Shown in pieces: positions 27,884 through 38,829 of a DNA stretch of 64,000 bases. Every line of letters begins with the position of its first letter. Positions within the stretch are counted from its first letter, which is position 1. Source of the stretch: Solenopsis invicta (Eukaryota > Arthropoda > Insecta > Hymenoptera > Formicidae); the NCBI RefSeq assembly GCF_016802725.1, contig NC_052664.1, positions 12,798,016 to 12,862,015 of the forward strand. Reading direction: 5' to 3'. The notes under the pieces were generated by a model. It saw nothing but the letters and a program-made list of their open reading frames with translations. It was not told where the DNA came from and ran no database searches. The translations under genes and the position numbers were made by a program.

Positions 27884-29559
27884 ATGGCTCAAGCGTATGA
27901 TAGTTACTATAACGATTATCATAAAAATGCTGAGTTGCAGCAAAACATCAAGTACAAGAAAAAGTACCGAAAACTTAAGAGGATCGTGAAAAATACCGTA
28001 TTTGTGAGTCTTGACATACTTAACATTGATAAGCATAACTTTAATATTATTATATAAATATATATTCCATTCTGTAAATGTAACATAATTGACTGTTATC
28101 TAAATTTTGGTGCAGGAAAACGCAGCACTATGTGATCAGGTTGCACATATGCAAGAGAATTTAATGTTGGTTAAAGAGGAGAGGTTGTTTCTTCTGCGCA
28201 AGTTATGTCAACAACAAGGGGAAATGGAATCTAACTTGACAAGTGTAGCACGTTCACAAACAAGTAGTGCAAATTCACCATCCCTTAATCCAGAATGTTC
28301 TACACCTAAAAAAACAGTAAAAAAGAGGACTTCTATAGATGGATCAGGTAAATCCCAATAGCCGTTGGCTGGAAAATTATCCTAAGGAAGCTTGATAGAT
28401 TGATGTACATGGTTGGCATTATGCGTAAATTAACTATCTGTAAAATAAAGACTATTTGTAACATTGTAACTCCTTTTTTATATAAAAATTATAATTTAAA
28501 TTTGTTATAGAATCAAAAAATAAGACAAAAAGGTATAACAAAACTGCTAGAAAAGTTGTGCAATTGATTCCATTGGATGTACATGGAAGGCCAATATTTC
28601 CCATAGCCCTGGGTGAACTTACAATATATTCTCTTGGTGAAGTAGTATCAGATAGAATTGCATATCACACAGAAGAGCTTATATTTCCAGTAGGTTATTG
28701 CAGTACAAGAATATACGCAAATTTGAGAGATCCAAGAACAAAGAGTTTATATACTTGCAAGATATTAGACAGTGGTGCAAAACCTAGGTACAGGAGATGA
28801 TAAAAACGAAGAAAATAGTTATTCTCAGGAGAAATTAGAATACAGACTTGTAATTTTATTATTTACAGATTTGAAATAGTATCTGATAATGACTTGGATC
28901 AACCATTAGTTGGATCTAGTCCTGACGAATGTCACTCAAAATTACTAGCAGCAATTTCTCCAATGCTTTGTACAATTGTGCCAAAGGGTGCAGATTTCTT
29001 TGGAATTTCTCATCCCACTATACAAAATTTAATACAAAGTTCTCCAGGAACGCGTAAATTGGCAATGTACAAACAACAACGTTTTGAAGTATGTATACAG
29101 CATTCTAAGGTTATTAGAATTATTCTTAATTATAAAGTTAAAAAAAAGAAAATTATCTGTTAAAAATAAAAAGAGTATTAATAATCGATGAACTACAAAA
29201 ATTAAAAATAATTAAATCTAAGAAAGTATTTTTATTATTTTTTCTTAAGTAATATATTCATTTTAAATTTAAGAGATTATAATTGCTAAGAAATATTATT
29301 TCTTAGAAGAAACTTAGAATAACATATTTTATGCTATTTCAATTTTAACAGTATCAAAAGATTTATTACTTTCAAAAATATTTTGTAGGTAAGCAAAAAT
29401 CATGTAATCGATCGAGCTACAAGTCCAGTGACAGAAACAGAAACTGATCCAGGGTTAGGTTTTGCAGCATTACATAGACATTATGCTTTGAATTCGTATA
29501 GAGTAAAAGAAGAGCCTTCGGATCATGATCTATTAGCACTTCAAGATCTCCTTGCATAA
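27884..29559 (+). CDS. TBRG1: TBRG1-like FYRN/FYRC domain protein (5 exons, complete)
   Basis: Homologue of transforming growth factor beta regulator 1 (NIAM), a nuclear protein in vertebrates linked to p53 stability and growth control. Exons: 27884-28003, 28116-28347, 28511-28787, 28869-29088, 29389-29559 (TAA). The frame is continuous across every junction, 1020 nt, 339 aa. Residues 1-75 are charged and helical (MAQAYDSYYNDYHKN, then a Lys-rich stretch and a heptad-like ENAALCDQVAHMQENL), matching the family's N-terminal coiled coil. A Ser/Thr/Lys-rich linker follows. About residues 140-190 form the FYRN domain (GRPIFPIALGELTIYSLGEV, then IFPVGYCSTRIYANLRDP) and about 195-290 the FYRC domain (YTCKILDSGAKPRFEI, GADFFGISHPTIQNLI). 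It ends in acidic LLALQDLLA. AATAAA lies 18 bases after the stop. Unlike trithorax-type FYR proteins there is no SET or PHD domain. Confidence 0.92.
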
Positions 29560-29576
29560 TTTGTAATATTAGAAAA

Positions 29577-29582
29577 AATAAA
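29577..29582 (+). terminator. poly(A) signal AATAAA for the TBRG1-like gene
   Basis: A canonical hexamer 18 bases after the stop codon, so the 3' UTR may be very short. Other AT-rich variants lie further downstream. Confidence 0.5.
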
Positions 29583-31238
29583 TAGTTAATAAACACAGAT
29601 AATAGTTTATATTAAAATAAAAAATGAATAAAATATCTTACACATAAAAAGAGAGTATTTCAATTGCGATTCTTTTTTTCACATATATTGCGATAGAAAA
29701 ATGATGAAATGTTACAGGCAAAAAAGTTTTGATAGTCCTTGCAAACGAATAAGATAGGAATATAAGTATAAGAAAGAAAATTAATTGATTGAATCGATAA
29801 AAATTATATTTCTATTTCATTGAAATGGAATGCAATTCAAAAACAGGAATTATGAAACAAAAAATTAGAAAGTCTTATGTATGAATGAGGAATATCTTTC
29901 AACTAAAAAATTGATCAATTAATATATTAAAATTATATTTTTTTTTACTCTAATGAATAAGATTTAATTATTCTTGCATTTTTATGCATACTTGGACCTT
30001 ATTTGTGATAATTACCAATGTAAATACTACTTTTTAATAATCTTATTTATTTAAATTATAGTATATAAAATGATCGTATATGTGACAAATGTAATAATCA
30101 TTTGCACTTTCCTATCCATATACAAAAATTGAAATATTCTTACATATTATATATAATTAGCAATATTTATCGTACAATTATAGTTTTCATTTGTTTTTAT
30201 TTCATATGATCTATTTTCTTGGACGAATTCTCTGTATAAATGATATGTATGGCACACAATACGTAATTAGAAATATTAGGATCAACAGATTCAATTGATT
30301 GAGATGTTATTGGCGCTTACATATAATATAAATGTAAAGTATCCTAAAATTAAAAAATTTTTCAAAAGTCAACATTCCTAAGGAAAAATACAAAATAGTC
30401 ATGTGTGTAGCACTGTATTAGAATTATCTTAATATTTGGAGTAATATATCTCAACTATTCTATGAAGATTATATCATCACTAGACTGGATATACCAACTG
30501 CCATAGAGTGTACTATTTTTACAGCATGTTTATAATATAAGTTTATAGCACAGCGCCGATTGGAGATCTCAAATCGTTATTGAAAAAATGACTAGCTACA
30601 GCATAAAAAGCTCAAAATATGAATTCTCATAAAAATTGAGAAATATATTCAGTTTATACATATATATCGTTTGTATACCGGTAATATTATTAAATACAGG
30701 AAATCACACATGTATGAATAAGCTAGAGGGTGCGTTTAGATTTCCTCTTTCTTTTCCCCGAGTGTCTAGTTGTCATCTTTGTCTAATATTTAATAAACAA
30801 TAAGGATAAAATGACATCTGAGGAACATTCAGGGGAAAGAAAACCCTAAACACCCTATACATATGTGTATATTATATATGTGTAAATAAATATTTGTACT
30901 AATTGGTTTTACACTCCAATTAAGGAATAGATATTTTTGTTTTACAAAAATTGCGATAGAAAAAAAATTGTAATTTTATTTTAAAATCTTGTTTAATGTC
31001 AAAAAATAAATGTAGTTTTTGCATTCTTTTTGAACATTTTGTAATTCGCCTAAATAATAAAAGTAATATTATTTCCTTTAAGAGCAGACAAAAGATATCC
31101 AAATGTTTTTTTGAATATTATCTTATACAAATTATTTCTATTGTATGTGAGCTTTTCTTTAACAAAGTGATAAATTGTACGCACATCCTAATATATAAAT
31201 GGCATAAATTAGGTATTTATTCTTCTTTGTTTTTATTA
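29583..31238. other. convergent intergenic region between TBRG1-like and EI24-like genes
   Basis: AT-rich spacer between two tail-to-tail genes, holding the 3' UTRs of both. A minus-strand AATAAA (plus-strand TTTATT at 31216-31221) lies about 20 bases after the EI24-like stop. No other gene is seen. Confidence 0.6.
31216..31221 (-). terminator. poly(A) signal for the EI24-like gene
   Basis: Minus-strand AATAAA about 18-23 bases downstream of the stop codon. Confidence 0.45.
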
Positions 31239-32667
31239 TCACCGCTTATTGGCTCGTCCGATGGTTTTATTAAATAATGTATTTGCAATTGCAATTACTG
31301 GTGAAAATAATTTCAGTTGGCAATCGCTGAAATAATTATTTAAGTCGTGTTATAAATATTATAAATAATATAAAATATTTTATCATTAAATATAAAAGAG
31401 ATATACCATACTCCAGTTACAGGTTCTGCTTCGTTTCCACTTACAATAAACAGTGGAAATAAAATAGAAAAAACACAGCCACTGAAAATAAAATATATTA
31501 TAAATTTATTTAGAATTTTAGATTTCTCGCTTCAGTTATACAATATTGACAAGTATAAACTCCATTTATTACTTCTGTACTCCTAGTAAACACTTAAAAA
31601 AAAATCATCAATTAATTTATTAAATCTTAAGTTAAACTGGGGGCGTTAAGATATTTATCTTAAAATCTAACAAATATATTTTTTTCTCAGAACATGGCAT
31701 TTATGAAAATTATTTCATACCTTACAAAGTACGAGTTGGGCAGTTGGGTAAGTACTGCTAATGGCATACCAAAGCCTAAAAAGTATGGCCAATTGCCTTC
31801 AATAAAAGTCAATCGTCTGTGCAATTCCCAACCCATGTTAAACCATTTGTATTCAAAGGCATAGAGAGCATATAGAAGGCACATGTGCACAAGGGCAAGA
31901 ATGTCCCCTAATGGCGGTAGTGGAACTTTGGATACCAACATTCCTTGTCCCAAAAATAATGCTTGAACTAATACGCTAAAAAGCGTGTCAGCTATCAGTT
32001 TGCTTACACTTGACAGAAGCAATGGTCTCCCCTGTCTGTATCTGTAAGCGCTATCTGCTATGTCCTACATATGTATATGTAAATGTATTTGTATTGTTAT
32101 GTAGATCCTGATAATATTACTTTAACATTTCTTTACATTGTGCAAAAAATTATACCTGGAACCACAAACTGTTAACTATTCTGCTGAGTAAGAACAGTGG
32201 TAGTACCCATATTGTACCAAATGTAAGGGATAGAAATGGTTGAATCCATGACCATACAGTAAGGCCCATGCCAGGAGAATGGCCAAATATAATAGTTAGT
32301 AAGTACTTAACAAATGGTAAAAGTCCAAAATCGAATATCAGCATACTAGCCCAAAACACTCCACCATTTAATGCACAGCATTGTATGGTTCTCATCAACA
32401 CCATAGATTCCCTAAAATTGAGTGTATTAAATTTTGTTATTAAAATTTAATCTCGTTGTTCTGTCTTTCATTGTCTATTTTTCGTAAATAATGATACCGT
32501 TGTTTATGCTTGGAGGGGCTTGGCATAACGGAATCTCTTCTCCTAAGTTCCACTCGGTTAGGAGATTTCCCAACTAATTTTTCATTAATTTGCTTATCCA
32601 TGTAAAACAGAACAACAGTGCCCTTTAAACTGTCTATAAACCCTCGACATATTGCATAAATTATTCC
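31239..32667 (-). CDS. EI24: EI24-like ER membrane protein (5 exons, first coding exon missing)
   Basis: Homologue of etoposide-induced 2.4 / PIG8, a multi-pass ER protein needed for autophagy and implicated in apoptosis in animals. Minus-strand exons in transcript order: 32667-32498, 32411-32156, 32064-31721, 31481-31407, 31326-31239 (TGA). Phases 0/2/0/2/2 join without a break to give 933 nt (310 aa). Family landmarks: CRGFIDSLKGT near the start, QCCALNGGVFWASMLIF, IWVLPLFLLSRIVNSLWFQD, FSVLVQALFLGQGM, FEYKWFNMGWELHRRL, FIEGNWPYFLGFGMPLA, SGCVFSILFPLFIVSGNEAE and LFSPVIAIANTLFNKT. At least five hydrophobic segments fit the membrane topology. Only about ten N-terminal residues and the Met seem to be missing, in an upstream exon I could not place. 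The fourth donor (31406) was chosen because it keeps the conserved C-terminus in frame. Confidence 0.92.
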
Positions 32668-33175
32668 CTAAAAATAAAAAAAATTGATTCAATATGCATT
32701 ATGTAATAATGAGAGTTGAAATGCATCTATTATTTTAAAATATAACTTATGTGTATGTTATATATTATAACGTCTGTTACATTCAGTATTTACTGAATTA
32801 ATTAATAACAAAATAACAAAACTATTAAAATAAAGAAAAAATTTTGTTATTTAATTAATTTCGAGTCAATTTTAACAGAATTTTAAGTTAAAACATCTTC
32901 AACAAATATGACAATATATAAATTATGTTAAAAGTACATATTTTTGTGACCATTGACCACTCAAGTATATCCACAGTGTATGTTTTTTGTGATTTTAATA
33001 TCTTAATTACACTCCATTAGTATGTCTACTCCATTATATGTATACTCCATTATGTAGTAAAGTAATTTGCATAACATAAATTATATCACTGCATAGTTTG
33101 TTATATATAAGCGAGTATATAACTATATATAAAAGATAGGACTTTAGTTATATTTTATCAATATAAGTATATATA

Positions 33176-33320
33176 CAGGGTGTTGAAAAAAAAGAGTTAC
33201 ATATTTTGATAGCAGGTAGTATTGATCAAAACAAGAAAAGATCTAATTAACATGGGTCTTAAGACTAATATCTTCAAAGATACAAGCTATTTTGTTATTT
33301 GAGCTCTTTGTCATTTTCTT
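33176..33320. mobile_element. possible transposon end fragment
   Basis: TATACAGGGTGTTG followed by a poly(A) run resembles the conserved ends of small DNA transposons in insects. The rest has no protein signature and the other end was not found. Confidence 0.3.
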
Positions 33321-33582
33321 ATTAATCGTGTCATCTTTAGAATGTAATGAACAAAGGAGTAAGCTTGTAAAAATTGTATAACTTTATAATCACATTTATA
33401 AGAAAAATATATTTTTATCTTTTTAATGATTCTATTGAACTGATCAATCACAAATATGCATCCATTACCATCAACTGTTCTTGGATTATTACAGAATTTC
33501 TATTCTTATACAATCACGAAAGTCAAGCAATGTTGATGGCAATTCTGGCTTGGATATTGGATGGATGATGATTAAATATGAG

Positions 33583-33981
33583 CAAAGTTGGGTAGTAACT
33601 AGTGAAAAAGTTAATAACTTTTAATTTAATTTATTACTTTTCCTAAGTTTATCTATGTAAAAGAAGAAAAATTACACAAAAAAATACATTCCTACATAAA
33701 AAAACCAATATTTCTTTGTTATTTCATATAAATAAAATTAAAAAAATAAAGCATTAAAAATCTGATTCATATTATAATTATTTTGAGTAATCTAACTTTA
33801 AAAAATTAAAAATTTCTAATAATAATTTTCAAAATTAACTTCTAATTTAAGTCAATCTGATCTTAACATAACTTTCAATTGAATTAATTTTTTGTTTATG
33901 TAACTTTTAACGTAACTAAATTAATTTTATAAGGCTTTAATTTAATTTAGTTAAAAAAATATATTAATTTGTTCAACCTTG
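33583..33981. mobile_element. hAT-type MITE with 8-bp target-site duplication
   Basis: A 399-bp element with inverted ends: left CAAAGTTGGG, right the reverse complement CAAGGTTGAA. It is flanked by AATATGAG (33575-33582) and AATATGGG (33982-33989), which match at seven of eight bases. An 8-bp duplication is the hAT hallmark. Sub-terminal sequence also pairs partly (AATTTAATT and AGTTAA motifs near both ends). No transposase is present, so it is non-autonomous. Confidence 0.75.
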
Positions 33982-34102
33982 AATATGGGTATGACTTGAG
34001 AAAGATGACTGCTTGGAAACATTGTTTTTTTCAAGTGCTGTTTTATTCATAATTTTGTATTCTGGAATGTGATGCTAATCAATATAATTTATTTTGCTTG
34101 TA

Positions 34103-34104
<2 letters not shown>

Positions 34105-34141
<37 letters not shown>
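34105..34141. repeat. AT dinucleotide microsatellite
   Basis: About 18 AT units. Confidence 0.95.
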
Positions 34142-34143
<2 letters not shown>

Positions 34144-34785
34144 ATCAAAACTAACGTCTTTCAGATGAATTTAAAGATTATCGATATGTGACAGTTCCAT
34201 TGTACTTTATGTTTGTTATTAATGACGAGAAATTCATGACAAATCATCATGTTTGCTGGTTTAGTAAACTAGTAAAAGTTAAATATTAATAATTTGTATA
34301 AAAAGATGGCATTCAGATAAATTTATGGCATAAAAAAGGATAAATTGATAAAATTATTACAACTTTATAAGTTATCATTATAATTATAATTATTATAACT
34401 TTATAAAAATTGTTCTTGTTATCAATAAAATGTGAGCAATTTTTAATCAGTGTTCAGATATCGTATAGTCATAGGAGATACTAATCACTTGTGCAACAAA
34501 GATCGCAGTGGCCGATGAAAGTGCGCAAGGAAGAACTTGTATGATCCACGAGGTTAAAGTCTACTCACTGTCACGCTATCCATTATATTGCGACTATGCC
34601 TGGCTGGACGTAACTCAATCTATGCTCAAAGAACAGCCAACGGTATGCGGTATGGACATTTTGTGTACGATGAGGAAAAATAATGTGACACGATTTAGCT
34701 GCGACGACGAAGAGTGACGATGAAGAGTGACAACTTGCTCAATCGTATTAGACAAGTTCCTTCAGAAAGCTGTTACATACTACAG

Positions 34786-34914
34786 GGCACGTATTATGGA
34801 ATTATTCGGAATGGATTCCGATCGGAAATATTCCTAGAAAACACAATAGAAATTTAGGAGTTAATTGAATAATTTTGATCGGAATTTATTCCGAACAGTT
34901 TCATAATACGTACC
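34786..34914. mobile_element. palindromic MITE-like element
   Basis: A 129-bp inverted repeat. The left arm begins GGCACGTATTATGGAATTAT and continues with TTCGGAATGGATTCCGATC. The right arm, reverse complemented, begins GGTACGTATTATGAAACTGT and continues with TCGGAATAAATTCCGATC. Arms of about 36 bp enclose a short AT-rich centre. No clear target-site duplication was found. Confidence 0.65.
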
Positions 34915-37900
34915 TTGCTCCGGTGTTCACAGATCGAGTACTGATCTGTAGCTGTACTGATCATCAAGTGAACGATGCCAACAATTCGAACAATTCGTAC
35001 TGTCCAATAACGAGTCCCGTTCGGATTGTTCGGAGCTCCATCCCCCCCTCCGCCAACGCACGAATCGCCGATTTCCGGGGACTCGTCAACTGAAAAACAA
35101 ATGTATGGAAGTATCAGCTGATCGCAGATGGCTCTGAAATTACGGAGTATCCACACTGCATTCTACGCTAGATGTCAATGACACTTCCCGTAGTCAATGA
35201 GTACATTTGTTTCCTAGGGACAAAAGAATCATCAGCTAGAGACCCTAGAATGCACGTTCTTCTATTGGTGTGGAGATGTCATGCATCGGACGTGGTATGA
35301 ATCCTCCATTATGCCAATATTTTATTTATTGTATCATTTAATAGAGATTTTAACAAATTTAATGGCATTTTATTTAATCAATAATATCGATGTATTAAAA
35401 AAAATTGTCGACAAACACCCAAGTGAAAGTTTTAATAGATCCTATTATGCGATGAGAAGAGATGTATATTTTTACATTTAATTAGAATTTAAAGATTTTT
35501 TTAGATGTACCATATGAGTCTTTAGTACGTGCATCATTCAAACGATACAACGTATATTGTAGATATCATAATAAATTGCGCTTGATTTGATACATTAAAG
35601 GATAAAATTTATTTTATGTAAATACACTGTAGATTGTACTAACACATTTTATCTTGCTTTCGTTCGCGTGTAAGCTTACACCGTATTTTCGCTAAACTTC
35701 AAATATATACTTAGTGTAAGTATTTAAGTACGAGTGTATCTATAGTTCATCATCAGCTATAAAGAATCAACTAGTAGGAGATATTACAGAGCACAACCAA
35801 TTGAATTCATCATATTCTAATCAGCAGACAATTTAATATTTTTTAAATGTTTTTTAAATATTTAAAAAATGTTATAATAAAAAATAATTAATAATTTAAA
35901 AAAATTAACATTATCTGGTGGTTAAAATTTTGTCTTCTCGATTTGATTTCATCACACTTTGCCTTTAAACATGTAGTTTGTTAAGAAATAAATAAGCCAA
36001 AATCACTTTAAAATAATTGTAATTACGTAATAATGGTTTGGATATATTTCAAAATTATACAGTTTTCTACAATATCTATAAAATTGTCAATAACTATTAT
36101 ATAATAAATTTAATGCAATTTAGAAATAGAATTAGTTATTATGCATAACTAAAATAAAACAGAATAGGTTAAAAATTATATACATTGCGTGCTTTTTTTT
36201 GTTAAGATATAGATGTATATTTTTATTATACATTTATTTGTTTAATACAGCTTAGTAAATGTCATGATGTCGCAGCATATTTTCAACGTCTTTGTATTAT
36301 TAAATACAAATTTAACTCCAGTTTATAAAACATTATATTCTAATATTCTATATTCTATAATGAAATTATTAATGTTAAGACAAAAAGACATTTTTATATA
36401 TTAAATCCTCACCGTTTTTTTTTAATAGTAATATTAAACGCGCGCTTTCGTAAATGATTATCATGAATGACTTCAGAAAACAGTACAGTGTTGCCAATTA
36501 TTTACGCACGCGCCATTCTGATGTTCTAACATGGCAACGTGGTCACAACGGCGCGGCCTCGTTGCGGCCTCGACGTTTCCACCTCAATAGTATCACGAAA
36601 TGACGGACGCATAGCGTCCAGAGAATCCAGAGTGATAGAAATCTGTGCAACGCGATTTAATATCGCCGTATTGCAATTTTTTCTTAAAAGAAAAATTGTT
36701 TTTTTTATAGTGGAAGTTACGCTTCGATTGTCATAGGCCGCAATTTACATTCTGCATCGTGTCCATCTTCATGTCACATTTTTGCTGATCACCAGAGAGT
36801 TATCCGTTATTTCAGTTGAGCAGGTAACGAAATGGTGCATACCGATTTTCCTTAGAATATCTCGAACAGTTTAGAGCAACTCTGCTCCGAAACTCTGTAT
36901 AAAAGAACAAACGTTTATTAATTTATTTTTTAAGTGTTTAACTAAAGAAATATCTGTAGTTTATAATTTTTTAAATAATTTTTGAAAACAATTTTGTATT
37001 ACAATAAATTACATATAATATTCTGGATAGAAATGTAAATGGAAGAATCACAATGTTGCCAAATGCTAGAGCAAGTGAAAAGCAAGTGGATAACATATTT
37101 GGACTTCCGTTGACACATATCGAAAAAAGTCGGATATATCTTTATCAACTTCCGGACATTTGGGCAATGACAATTTTAAATATTTAAAGATAGATAGAGA
37201 ATACTTTCTTTGGAATCTTTATTCGTTAGCCCGAGAAAGTCATTCTGCATGAATTTTCATACTTATAGTTTTATATGTATTTTATTCTATTTTATCTAAT
37301 TTAACACTCTGTTGTAAAAGAATTGTTTCACACAAGATCGATTTAATTTTTTAGATAATATACTTCAACGATAAAATCTTGTAAACATTTCTATTATTGT
37401 CTATGAAATTAATTCAGGGATGCGAAGTAACGACTTACAATAAGTGACGTCGTTATTCATTACTAACCTTTTTATAATACTTTTTTATAATTTGGTAATA
37501 ATCCAGTTGATACTAACCATCAGTTATATTATATCTCTATGTTAAATATCTATGTTGTATTACATTGTTGATTGTAAAATTTTAAATATAATAAAACTGA
37601 TGATGGATGTTATCTTGGAACGTTACAATTTTTTATAATAGTAATGTAAATATTGAAATAGTGACAATCAACTTTTGACAATCACTTGTTAATATTCCTG
37701 GCTAAAATAGTATGAAGAATTTATGAGATGGAAATTTATACATGGAATTGTTTATAAGATGCTTACTATCGTTTAATACACGTTTGAAAATAAGAAAATA
37801 TTTTTGGAATGTTACAAATGCTCAGGGAATGCCTTATTAAAAATGTTTTACGTTTTTAACAAAATATTGCAAATGTTTAAAAGATATTTTGTAAAACGTG

Positions 37901-38080
37901 CTTCTAAAATTCTGAAAACATATATAACATTTTTCGAACGTCTGCCAAACAGTCGTGAATATATCATAAATAATCGTAAATATTTTAATAAATATTTTAA
38001 TACTCTCATTAAACATCTACTCAACATTTAAGCTAACACCTTATAAATATACTACAGGTATTTTTGTCAGGGATTATGCA

Positions 38081-38202
38081 TATTACTTATTAAAAAAACT
38101 TATTTGTAATTTTATTTGTTACGTATTATAACAAGTAAAAGTAATGCGTTACTTTTGCTTGTTACGTAATGAATCAACTAAGAAGTTTTTTAATGAGTAA
38201 TG
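38081..38202. mobile_element. long imperfect palindrome, probable MITE
   Basis: Core arms AACAAGTAAAAGTAA and TTACTTTTGCTTGTT flank TGCG (14 of 15 pair). Further out, ATTACTTATTAAAAAA pairs with TTTTTTAATGAGTAAT. The wider region (from CAGGGATG at about 37415 to CAACTCTG ending near 38260) has CAGRGWTG-like inverted ends and may be a larger degraded hAT element. Confidence 0.55.
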
Positions 38203-38623
38203 TATAATAACAACGAGTTACGTGTTAATAATCATTGTTCTCCAACTCTGACATTATCATTATCCTTATAAAAAATTGTAACGTCATTATCAAATCGTTA
38301 TTATGAAAAAAATGTTATAACAATAAAGTAATCATTTTCTATTTCTGGATTAATTTTATTAGTCCATTTTTATCAGTAAATGTATATTTAAAACAATTAT
38401 TCGGAAAAATAGTTTATAAAGTAATAAATTGAACAATCGTATCTATAATTTTACTTATTTCTAATTTTAAATATGATAAGTTATATAAAAAAATGAAAAA
38501 ACAGTGTATGTTTTTGTTTCTATTTGACAATTACATATAATAATTATGGTAAAAGAAAGTAAAATGGAAAATTAAAATATTAAATCTTCTTAAATTACTA
38601 AATATGTTTGTTATATTTGATTT

Positions 38624-38680
38624 TTATATGTTACAGCAAAATTATTTATTGAATTATATGTTACAGCAAAGTTATCTATT
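38624..38680 (+). repeat. tandem direct repeat upstream of UGDH
   Basis: Two copies of about 27 bp sharing TTATATGTTACAGCAAA, each containing a TTACAG that could serve as a 3' splice acceptor for a 5' UTR intron. They lie about 150-200 bases before the UGDH start codon. Confidence 0.75.
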
Positions 38681-38829
38681 ATTCTGTGAATTGATGATAA
38701 AGCTTATCTTTTTTACCACAATATACAATTTATTACAAATATTTTATGACCGTGATTGTGTTTAATTTATGTACAATTTTAAACGTAGCTATAATGGATT
38801 TGAAAAAAATAATATTACAGCGAAGCAAA

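Larger units (their letters stand above)
32668..38829. other. transposon-rich spacer between divergent EI24-like and UGDH genes
   Basis: The 5' ends of both genes must lie here, since they point away from each other. The interval contains a hAT-type MITE (33583-33981), an AT microsatellite (34105-34141), a palindromic MITE-like element (34786-34914), a palindrome at 38081-38202, a short direct repeat (38624-38680), and two GC-richer patches (34920-35280, 36480-36640) that are the most promoter-like places. I could not fix the 5' UTR exons. Confidence 0.6.
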
